Source: Phycisphaerales bacterium
GTDB lineage: Bacteria > Planctomycetota > Phycisphaerae > Phycisphaerales > SM1A02
Direction of reading: 5' to 3'
Assembly: GCA_014238965.1 (NCBI GenBank)
Contig: JABAAC010000073.1
Coordinates: forward strand, 1-35,517
DNA length: 35,517 bases
Every line of letters begins with the position of its first letter. The stretch's first letter is position 1. Below, piece by piece: positions 23,780 to 32,064 of the stretch. The notes beneath the pieces are model-generated. The model had not been told where the DNA came from. It worked only from the letters and a program-made list of their open reading frames with translations, and did not search any database. The position numbers and the translations under genes were made by a program.

Positions 23780-25368
23780 ATACGCGCTTTCTCGCGGCGC
23801 AACTTGGCCGTGTTGCGCAACTTCTTGGCGCTGTACTGAGCAGTATTGCCGTGCTCTTTGTCATCGTCCCTGGGGAGGGCATGACCTTCATCGATGTCGG
23901 CGAGTTGTGCTTGTTGGCCACTGGCGCTGGATCACTGATGCTGGGCACTGGACTGTGGCTCTATGGGCGAAGTGCACTACAGATTCGAACCACAGACCTC
24001 CAAGGTGATGCCTTGGTTCGGCCCTATCGAATGTCGAGGCGCGAAGCAGCGTTGCTGACGACTGTTACGTGGGTGGTGGGCGGATTGATCGCAGCCACAC
24101 CATTCCTACTGTGGGCAGCATTTGCGACAGATGTGCCCAGCGACCACCCATTTCACAGCAGCATCAACTGCTTCTTTGAATCCATCAGTGGGCTGACGAC
24201 AACAGGCGCAACTGTGCTTACAGACATCGAATCGCTCCCCCGCTCGTTGTTGTTTTGGCGGTCGATCATCCAGTGGCTTGGTGGCCTGGGCATTCTGGTG
24301 TTGTTCGTTGCGATTCTCCCTGGCCTTGGCATCGGTGCAAAGCGCCTGTTCCGAATTGAGTCACCAGGGCCAACGCCCGATGGTCCACGGCCATCCGTGC
24401 GAGATGCAGCTCGAACGCTATGGCGGATCTACGTCGGATTGACAGTCGTGATGTTCCTGCTGCTAATGATTGGCGGCATGGGTTGGTTTGATTCAGCCAA
24501 TCACACGTTTACCACGCTGGCAACGGGTGGTTTCAGCACACGTAATGCCAGCATCGCCCGACCCGAAACCATGTTTGTAGAAGCGGTCATCGTCGTCTTC
24601 ATGGTGCTGGCGGGTTCGAATTTCGGCGTGCTGCATGCGGTCTTCAAAGGTCGATGGCGATCCATGCTTCAAGACACCGAATTTCGCGTGTATTTGGGGC
24701 TACTTGCCATCGGGAGCATCGTGACAACCATTGCCTTGGTGACGGCCGGGGACGGAGTTGTGCTCTCCAATGGCGACACTATGGCCGCGACCACTGGGGA
24801 GTCCGCCCGGGCCGCGGTGTTCACGGTCGTCTCCCAACAGACCACAACTGGATTCAGTACCTACAACTGGGACTTGTGGCCCTTCGCGGCCAAGGCATTC
24901 ATCGTATTGCTCATGTTTGTCGGTGGATCGGCCGGGTCAACCGCCGGCGGCGTGAAGGTCATCCGAGTGTGGATTGCATTTCGCGTGTTGTGGGCGGAAC
25001 TGGAGCGATTCTTCCGGCCAGATGTTGTGCGGCCGCTACGCGTGGGCGGGCAGATTGTTGACGATCGGCAGCAATTAATGGTGATTGTCTACGTCTTGGG
25101 CACGGTTGCGCTGCTCGGACTGGGTGCGGTTGCATTGATGGCCCTGGAATCCGAGGCGACCGACATCACGTTCGCCACGGCAGCGACGGCGAGCTTGGCG
25201 ACCATTTGCACGGTGGGCCCTGGCATGGAGGCCGTGGGCGCTATTCGGAATTATGCCTGGTTCAGCGATGCATCAAAGCTGCTGCTGTGCCTGTTAATGC
25301 TCATCGGCCGCTTGGAAGTATTTGTCATCTTGGCGTTGTTGCAGCCCAAGTTCTGGCGGAGCCAGTAA
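23776..25368 (+). CDS. trkH: Trk potassium uptake channel protein TrkH
   Basis: 530 residues, highly hydrophobic, starting with GTG inside the trkA stop (GTGA). The four pore segments of the SKT family are visible: S-G-L-T-T-T-G-A-T, T-L-A-T-G-G-F-S-T, Q-Q-T-T-T-G-F-S-T, and a fourth, looser A-T-I-C-T-V-G-P-G. The glycine in each selectivity position is present or replaceable. With TrkA it forms the inner-membrane K+ uptake system used in osmotic balance. It converges on nuoI, with 22 bases between stops and no obvious terminator. Confidence 0.95.
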   Translation: MNTRFLAAQLGRVAQLLGAVLSSIAVLFVIVPGEGMTFIDVGELCLLATGAGSLMLGTGLWLYGRSALQIRTTDLQGDALVRPYRMSRREAALLTTVTWVVGGLIAATPFLLWAAFATDVPSDHPFHSSINCFFESISGLTTTGATVLTDIESLPRSLLFWRSIIQWLGGLGILVLFVAILPGLGIGAKRLFRIESPGPTPDGPRPSVRDAARTLWRIYVGLTVVMFLLLMIGGMGWFDSANHTFTTLATGGFSTRNASIARPETMFVEAVIVVFMVLAGSNFGVLHAVFKGRWRSMLQDTEFRVYLGLLAIGSIVTTIALVTAGDGVVLSNGDTMAATTGESARAAVFTVVSQQTTTGFSTYNWDLWPFAAKAFIVLLMFVGGSAGSTAGGVKVIRVWIAFRVLWAELERFFRPDVVRPLRVGGQIVDDRQQLMVIVYVLGTVALLGLGAVALMALESEATDITFATAATASLATICTVGPGMEAVGAIRNYAWFSDASKLLLCLLMLIGRLEVFVILALLQPKFWRSQ

Positions 25369-25390
25369 CTCGAACGCCAATCTCTGCAAG

Positions 25391-25948
25391 TCACATAGGC
25401 TTTTCGTCGCAGGTCTGGTCGTAGACCTCAAGCAACTTGGCCTTGTCGAAGACCATTTCATTCCGAGTAAGCCCCACCACTTCATACCGCGGGGTGAGCT
25501 CGATTGCATCGACCGGGCAAGCTTCCTCGCACATCCCACAGAAAATACACCGCAACTCGTCGATGTCGAATTGCTTGGGATACTTCTCGCGATCTTCCCA
25601 CGGGGAAGGCTCGCCAACGATGTGAATGCAATTTGCCGGGCAAGCCGTAGCGCACATAAAGCAGGCCACACACCGAACACGGCCGTCCTCATCTCGATTA
25701 AGCCGATGAACCCCGCGAAAGGTCTCGCGGCACTGACCACCATCCTCCACGTCGCGGTCATCCCGTTTCTGTTCCGGATACTGCACGACGTGGATGTTCT
25801 TGGTGTTGGTGCCGTCGCGGCCCACATTGCCAAGCAAGTGCCGGAAGGTCGTTCCAAGCCCCTGGAAGATGGCCGGCAAAAACAATCGCTCTGCTCGGGT
25901 CAAGGGCGCGGGGGAAACGTCGACGATGTCACTGGGATCAATGGCCAT
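25391..25948 (-). CDS. nuoI: NADH-quinone oxidoreductase subunit I (ferredoxin-type)
   Basis: 185 residues with two complete [4Fe-4S] motifs: C93-x2-C96-x2-C99-x3-C103 and C134-x2-C137-x2-C140-x3-C144. The intervening R-E-K-Y-P-K-Q-F-D-I-D-E-L-R-C-I-F-C-G segment is typical of NuoI/NDUFS8. The subunit carries electrons from the peripheral arm of complex I to the quinone site. The first 90 residues include the amphipathic part (F-L-P-A-I-F-Q-G-L-G-T-T-F-R-H) that lies along the membrane. No other nuo gene is near, so the complex I genes are split. It diverges from the ATP synthase cluster across 88 bases. Confidence 0.94.
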   Translation of the reverse strand: MAIDPSDIVDVSPAPLTRAERLFLPAIFQGLGTTFRHLLGNVGRDGTNTKNIHVVQYPEQKRDDRDVEDGGQCRETFRGVHRLNRDEDGRVRCVACFMCATACPANCIHIVGEPSPWEDREKYPKQFDIDELRCIFCGMCEEACPVDAIELTPRYEVVGLTRNEMVFDKAKLLEVYDQTCDEKPM

Positions 25949-26036
25949 GAGGCGTACATGATATCGATTTGAGCATCACTCCTGAACCAGTCGTTGAATT
26001 TCACCTGAGTTGCAGCCTGAGGGGTACCATCGAGTG

Positions 26037-26300
26037 ATGCTTCCACGCAGTGATGGTTCCAAAGCATCTGGAACAGATAATGCCCACTTTCTCCGTTCGG
26101 CAACGATGGGCTGGACGCTGGTATGCGAGATTATCGCGGGCGTTTTGCTGGGCATGGGGGTTGACTGGCTTGCCGGCACGAACCGAGTGTTCTTGATCAT
26201 CGGCGCTATCGCTGGGCTCATCGTCGGTATGACCTCATTTATCAGATCGGCAATGAGAGAAAATCGTCGTCTGGCACGAGAGCAAAAGCGGCGATCATGA
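26037..26300 (+). CDS. atpZ: AtpZ/AtpI-like small membrane protein of the ATP synthase cluster
   Basis: 87 residues from ATG 26037 (an upstream in-frame TTG at 26010 is less likely). Two membrane helices are visible: M-G-W-T-L-V-C-E-I-I-A-G-V-L-L-G-M-G-V-D-W-L and V-F-L-I-I-G-A-I-A-G-L-I-V-G-M. A basic C-terminus follows. The G-x-x-x-D-x-L pattern between the helices is that of the AtpZ family, found at the head of many F-ATPase operons and linked to assembly or Mg2+/Ca2+ movement. Its stop overlaps the next start (26297-26300). Confidence 0.8.
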   Translation: MLPRSDGSKASGTDNAHFLRSATMGWTLVCEIIAGVLLGMGVDWLAGTNRVFLIIGAIAGLIVGMTSFIRSAMRENRRLAREQKRRS

Positions 26301-26746
26301 CAGACGTTCCAGCCCCTCAGCCTCTGGTGAGCCTCCCGCAAATCGCGTTGGTGAGAGCGAATTGCGCCAGTGCAGCAGTTGCCGCTGCGATAGCCTCCCT
26401 AGGTGCCTTGGTGGTTGGACAGGGCATCACGGCAGCTGGAGAAGCTGCTCTTGGAGCCACTATCGCCGGGGGCGTTGCCCTAGGTGGGACGATGCTCCTG
26501 CGGCCCCGCCGCCAAAGGCCAATTCTGACGTGGGCCTCGCTGCTGATTGTGCTGGCAACTGGACGCTTGATCGTGTCCGGCGGGCTCTGCCTGTTGCTAT
26601 ACTTCGCGGCTCAATTGCCGGTGGCTCCGCTGCTCATCGGCATGCTTCTGACCCTTGCAATCGTGCTGTTTACAGAAACTCGAATCGCCGCCAATTGCTT
26701 CAAGCAAGTGACCCCGACAGCGACTACCAGCGAACCGGAAGCCTGA
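26297..26746 (+). CDS. atpI: ATP synthase protein I-like membrane protein
   Basis: 149 residues with about four membrane helices (for example A-V-A-A-A-I-A-S-L-G-A-L-V-V-G and L-L-I-V-L-A-T-G-R-L-I-V-S-G). The start overlaps the atpZ stop (ATGA), and atpB follows seven bases after its stop. Sequence similarity within the AtpI/UncI group is always low. The call rests on position, length and helix number. AtpI is thought to help assemble the c-ring. Confidence 0.7.
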   Translation: MTDVPAPQPLVSLPQIALVRANCASAAVAAAIASLGALVVGQGITAAGEAALGATIAGGVALGGTMLLRPRRQRPILTWASLLIVLATGRLIVSGGLCLLLYFAAQLPVAPLLIGMLLTLAIVLFTETRIAANCFKQVTPTATTSEPEA

Positions 26747-26753
26747 AGAACCA

Positions 26754-27671
26754 ATGATCGAACTGCTCGCTTCAGCCAACCCAGTCGAACACGTCATGGA
26801 CAAGCCCGTGATCTCTTGGGTCACGCTGCACATGACCAGTTTGCTCGCCGCTGCAATCATCGCAATGGTCATGTTGCTCTGGGCTGCAAAGTCCATCAGC
26901 ACCGGCACCGAATCACTGGGCATACCTCGGTACTTGACGCGTGGAAGATTGCCGCAACTGATCGAGGTAATCACGCTCTACCTGCTAGAGAACGCTATTC
27001 GACCAATCTTGCGGGAAGATGCTGATCGATACACCCCATTTCTACTGTCGCTGTTCTTCTTCATTCTGTCATGCAACCTGTTTGGACTGGTCCCCTTTGG
27101 AGACTTGCAACACACTGCTGGCTTACTGATGGGCTCGGAAGACAAATGGGCTCTGTTCGGCGGTACGGCAACGGCGAATCTGGCGGTAACAGGCGGCCTT
27201 GCCCTGTTCTCATTCATCGCTATTCAGTACCAGGGATTCCGCTCGCTGGGCATCAAAGGTTGGCTCGGCCACCTCACCGGTGGCGCACCGTTGTATTTGC
27301 TACCCATCATGCTGCCTGTGGAATTGCTTGGGCTGGTCATCAAGCCCGTGGCATTGTCCATCCGTCTATTCGCAAACATGCTCGCAGGACACACGCTGAT
27401 GGCTGTGCTGGCCTCCTTTGGCATGATGGCCTGGTTGGGCACCGAAAATTACTTCATGGCAGGTTCGATCGAACTGGTTTCGATCATCGCCGCAATTCCG
27501 ATTTCGTTCCTTGAATTGTTCGTCGCCTTTCTGCAGGCGTTCATCTTTATGTTCCTCACATCAGTGTTCATCGGACAGATGACCCACTTCCATGATGAGG
27601 CGCACGACGACGACCATGAGTCACCTGTCACCACCATGGAGAAGGCCTCCACGAATCTGGCGACAGCCTAA
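26754..27671 (+). CDS. atpB: ATP synthase F0 subunit a
   Basis: 305 residues with five to six membrane helices. The essential arginine lies in the conserved block K-P-V-A-L-S-I-R-L-F-A-N-M-L-A-G-H, where subunit a passes protons to the c-ring. The N-terminal portion, with V-E-H-V-M-D-K-P-V, matches the usual subunit a leader. The C-terminal end (after L-Q-A-F-I-F-M-F-L-T) carries an extra hydrophilic His/Asp-rich tail of about 25 residues. It is followed by a 122-base spacer with a hairpin before atpE. Confidence 0.95.
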   Translation: MIELLASANPVEHVMDKPVISWVTLHMTSLLAAAIIAMVMLLWAAKSISTGTESLGIPRYLTRGRLPQLIEVITLYLLENAIRPILREDADRYTPFLLSLFFFILSCNLFGLVPFGDLQHTAGLLMGSEDKWALFGGTATANLAVTGGLALFSFIAIQYQGFRSLGIKGWLGHLTGGAPLYLLPIMLPVELLGLVIKPVALSIRLFANMLAGHTLMAVLASFGMMAWLGTENYFMAGSIELVSIIAAIPISFLELFVAFLQAFIFMFLTSVFIGQMTHFHDEAHDDDHESPVTTMEKASTNLATA

Positions 27672-27686
27672 GTTTCAGCTATTCAT

Positions 27687-27712
27687 GGGAGCCGTGCAGT
27701 GGGCCGGCTCCC
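27687..27712 (+). other. Intercistronic stem-loop upstream of atpE
   Basis: GGGAGCCG (27687-27694) pairs with CGGCTCCC (27705-27712), giving an eight-pair stem with a 10-base loop. It is followed by a pyrimidine run TCTTCCTTCTC but no T-tract. It lies between atpB and atpE, in the only long spacer of the cluster apart from the one after atpE. Confidence 0.6.
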
Positions 27713-27793
27713 TCTTCCTTCTCAGGCAACGCACCCACGGCGTTGAAACAGGGCCAACTCGGCCCACACTGCAAAGCACTTCGAAAGACAGCC

Positions 27794-28114
27794 ATGAAGA
27801 ACATTGTCATGACCGCACTGGCGCTCCTTGGAATCGCGATTATCGCAGACCCTGCGATGGCAGCAGAAGGGGCCGCCGCCGTCACTGGAACTGGCTCCGG
27901 CCTTAAGGGCATTGGTGGCGGCCTCGCTGCCGGCCTCGCCGCCGTTGGCGCTGGTATCGGCATCGGCCTCATCGGTGGCAACGCCGTGCAAGCCATTGCC
28001 CGCCAGCCCGAAATGGTGGGTTCCATCGGAACAAACATGATCATCACCGCAGCCCTCGTCGAAGGTGTCGCACTCTTCGCCGTGGTCGTTGGCCTGTTGG
28101 CCATCCTCGGCTGA
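27794..28114 (+). CDS. atpE: ATP synthase F0 subunit c with N-terminal leader
   Basis: 106 residues, about 25 more than most bacterial c subunits. The extra part is a signal-peptide-like leader (M-K-N-I-V-M-T-A-L-A-L-L-G-I) ending A-M-A-A near residue 24. The mature hairpin has the first helix (G-A-G-I-G-I-G-L-I-G-G-N-A-V-Q), the polar loop A-R-Q-P-E (R70-Q71-P72) and the second helix with the ion-binding carboxylate E90 in L-V-E-G. The Na+ ligand set (Gln in helix one, E-S/T in helix two) is absent, so the ring should carry protons. The ATG at 27794 was chosen over an upstream in-frame ATG at 27743, which would add a polar leader. Confidence 0.93.
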   Translation: MKNIVMTALALLGIAIIADPAMAAEGAAAVTGTGSGLKGIGGGLAAGLAAVGAGIGIGLIGGNAVQAIARQPEMVGSIGTNMIITAALVEGVALFAVVVGLLAILG

Positions 28115-28130
28115 TCTGAGATACGTCGTC

Positions 28131-28161
28131 ATCCGGGGCCCTGCTCTTCAGGGCCCCGGAT
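28131..28161 (+). other. Perfect 13-bp stem-loop between atpE and atpF
   Basis: ATCCGGGGCCCTG (28131-28143) and CAGGGCCCCGGAT (28149-28161) are exact reverse complements around a five-base loop, CTCTT. There is no T-run after it and atpF starts 28 bases later. It is therefore better read as a transcript-stabilising or processing hairpin, or a partial attenuator, than as a full terminator. Confidence 0.85.
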
Positions 28162-28188
28162 CGCACGGCCCTTTCCCGGAGCAACACG

Positions 28189-28719
28189 ATGCTGCATTTC
28201 ATCGCAGCCGACGCAGCCGCCAACCCGGTCAACGTCGAGCTCATTTCGCTGATTACCACAATCGCGATCTTTCTGATCTTCTTCCTCGCCGCTGCGTGGC
28301 TGGTCTGGCCAAAGATCCTTGCGGGTCTCGATGACCGCGAGCGAAAGATCCTGAAGGAAATCGAGTCGGCCGAAGCCGCTCGCACCGAAGCCGCGGAATC
28401 TCTGGCCCGGCAGGAAGCAGCGTTACATGAAGCTCGCCGAGAGGCCAAGGCCATGCGTGAGCAAGCTAAGACTGACGCGGAGACCTATGCCCGTGATCTG
28501 CGGACGCACGCTGAAGCAGAACTCGAAGCACTACGCAAGCAGGCTCATCGAGAAATCGACTCTGCTCGCGAAGCAGCCCTCAGCGACTTGTCAACGCATG
28601 CCGCCTCGCTTGCCACAGCTGTGGCGGGACGCATTATTGAGCGTGAGTTAACTGCTGCTGACCAGCAAGATCTTGTCACATCGTCGTTAAAGGAGATGGC
28701 CGCAGCCTCTGTAGGCTGA
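28189..28719 (+). CDS. atpF: ATP synthase F0 subunit b
   Basis: 176 residues. A single membrane helix (about 18-42: L-I-S-L-I-T-T-I-A-I-F-L-I-F-F-L) precedes the L-V-W-P-K-I-L segment. A long charged helix of Ala/Glu/Arg/Lys heptads follows (about 45-150), then the conserved end V-A-G-R-I-I-E-R-E-L. The subunit is the peripheral stalk joining F0 to F1 through delta. Only one b-type gene is present. The spacing to atpH is 10 bases. Confidence 0.94.
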   Translation: MLHFIAADAAANPVNVELISLITTIAIFLIFFLAAAWLVWPKILAGLDDRERKILKEIESAEAARTEAAESLARQEAALHEARREAKAMREQAKTDAETYARDLRTHAEAELEALRKQAHREIDSAREAALSDLSTHAASLATAVAGRIIERELTAADQQDLVTSSLKEMAAASVG

Positions 28720-28729
28720 GCCAGAACCA

Positions 28730-29376
28730 ATGTCCGCAACTGCCGACAATATCGCTCGAGTCTACGCCCGAAGCCTCTTCGAGTTGGCCCACGCAGCCCA
28801 AGGGCAGGACAAGATCCTTGAGGTGACGGATGAACTAGAGCAGATCCTGCAGTTAGCGAGATCTGACAAACAGTTTGCCCAATTCATGAAATCACCGGTC
28901 GTAGACACACAACGACGAGGCGCGGCCCTTCGGGTCATCCTTCAAGACCGGGTCACCGATCTGACGCTTCGGTTTCTCCTTGTGCTCAACGACAAGCAAC
29001 GTCTGAATCACTTGGACGCTATCCACACCGCATTGCTTGACCTTGTCAATGAAGCGATGGGGCGTGTTGAAGTGGATGTATGGACCGCAGTGGCCATGAA
29101 TGAAGCCACTATGCAGACGCTCAGCGACGGCCTTCGCACCATGTTGGGCAAGGAGCCAGTGGTCCACGCACAGGTGGATGCTTCTATTCTTGGCGGCCTA
29201 AAATTGAGAGTCGGCGATCGACTCATTGACAACTCCGTCGCAGCCCAACTGCGACAACTGGATCTCTCCATTAAACGCGGCGCAGCCCATCGAATTGCCG
29301 GTTCGGTTGATTCGTTCATCGAGGGTTCGCCCTCAAGTACCCCGGAGACGGGAACAAAGACCACAGGATTAGAGTC

Positions 29377-29380
<4 letters not shown>
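28730..29380 (+). CDS. atpH: ATP synthase F1 subunit delta (OSCP)
   Basis: 216 residues. The N-terminal six-helix domain ([12 protein letters not shown]) and the C-terminal strand motif [16 protein letters not shown] are those of OSCP/delta. About 35 polar residues extend past the normal end ([13 protein letters not shown]). It links the b stalk to the top of F1. Its stop overlaps the atpA start (GTGA, 29377-29380). Confidence 0.94.
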
Positions 29381-30924
<1,544 letters not shown>

Positions 30925-30961
30925 TTGACGAGCCAGAGTCTCCCCAGATGTAGCAACCTTC

Positions 30962-30991
30962 CAGCCGGCGGCATTTCGATGTCGCCGGCTG
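30962..30991 (+). terminator. UUCG-loop hairpin after atpA, probable end of the ATP synthase transcript
   Basis: A 13-pair stem (30962-30974 with 30979-30991, one G-U pair) closes on a TTCG tetraloop at 30975-30978. It begins 37 bases after the atpA stop. The sequence after it (TCGTTTCTC) has only three consecutive Ts, so termination could be partial, but the stem is very stable. Confidence 0.6.
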
Positions 30992-31032
30992 TCGTTTCTC
31001 AAAGGCCATCGAGCCGATACTCAGGACACGTC

Positions 31033-32064
31033 ATGCTTCAAGAACTGCTGCCAATCGCGATTGAAGCCGTTGCCTCGGCGATGTCGATCACCCGTGCCGT
31101 TCAGCACAGGGGCACGGATGTCGCAAGTCATCTCAAGGATGATCGTAGCCCCGTCACTGTGGCAGATTACGCCGCGCAGGCCATTATCAGCATGACGCTC
31201 AGGGAAGCCATTGCGGATCCACCGCTGCAACGCATTGTCGGTGAAGAAGATGGCGCCGATCTCACTCGGCCTGAACAGGCCGCCGTACTCAATGCGGTGA
31301 CTATTGCAGTGCAATCGTGGCGGCCTGGAGTGTCACAATCTGACGTGCTGCATGCCATTGACGCATGCAACCACGATGCAACGGGTGACTGCTGGTGGAC
31401 GCTAGACCCTGTTGATGGCACCAAGGGCTTTCTCAGAGGCGGCCAATACGCCATCGCTCTAGGACTCGTGCACAACGGCGTGGTTGAGGCTGGCATTCTC
31501 GGGTGCCCGAACTTGTCAATCGACCCTGCCAAGGACCCGGCGATTGCCGATCGAACTGGTTGTGGCTTGTTGTACGCAGCTGAGCGTGGGAAGGGATCTT
31601 GGGAGTTCCCCGATGGAGATCCAACGGCAACACCGCTGCGTATCACTTGCCCTGAGTGGTCGACACACAAGGCAATCCGATGCTGCGCTTCGGTGGAATC
31701 GCACCACTCCAACAAGGGCCAGACCAGCACGTTGCTCGACCGCTTCACAAACGAAAAGGTCATGGTCCGACTCGACAGCCAAACAAAGTACGCCGTGCTC
31801 GCCCGTGGGCAAGCGGATGCCTATCTCCGGCTTCCAACGCAAAATGACTACCGCGAGCGTATTTGGGACCATGCTGGAGGCATGCTCATTGCGCAAGAAG
31901 CTGGTGCAGTGGTGACAGATGTTCGCGGTCAGCCACTGGACTTCACACACGGTTCTAGGTTGGAACACAATCGAGGTGTCATTGCGGCCGCATCAGGTCT
32001 GCACGCGCCTCTTGTGGAGGGCGCCATCGCCATGAGTATCGGCGACGGAGAAACCTCGACATGA
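31033..32064 (+). CDS. 3'(2'),5'-bisphosphate nucleotidase-like inositol monophosphatase family enzyme (HAL2/CysQ type)
   Basis: 343 residues from ATG 31033; the frame is open to 30925 but runs through the post-atpA hairpin. The lithium-sensitive phosphatase motifs are intact: S-P-V-T-V-A-D (39-45), V-G-E-E-D (69-73), W-T-L-D-P-V-D-G-T-K-G-F (122-133), and the late W-D-H-A-G-G-M-L-I-A-Q-E-A-G metal motif. The G-T-K-G-F-L-R-G-G-Q-Y segment is typical of the HAL2/SAL1 group. That group removes the 3'-phosphate from PAP (and PAPS), waste of sulfate assimilation and sulfotransferases. Its stop overlaps the SLC13 permease start, supporting a sulfur link. Confidence 0.9.
   Translation: MLQELLPIAIEAVASAMSITRAVQHRGTDVASHLKDDRSPVTVADYAAQAIISMTLREAIADPPLQRIVGEEDGADLTRPEQAAVLNAVTIAVQSWRPGVSQSDVLHAIDACNHDATGDCWWTLDPVDGTKGFLRGGQYAIALGLVHNGVVEAGILGCPNLSIDPAKDPAIADRTGCGLLYAAERGKGSWEFPDGDPTATPLRITCPEWSTHKAIRCCASVESHHSNKGQTSTLLDRFTNEKVMVRLDSQTKYAVLARGQADAYLRLPTQNDYRERIWDHAGGMLIAQEAGAVVTDVRGQPLDFTHGSRLEHNRGVIAAASGLHAPLVEGAIAMSIGDGETST

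Noticed and set aside
22983-24008. A 341-codon plus-strand open frame across the trkA/trkH junction
   Set aside because: It is out of frame with two well-supported genes that overlap by four bases, its product has no domain, and its composition is that of a shadow frame. The trkA and trkH frames are each complete.
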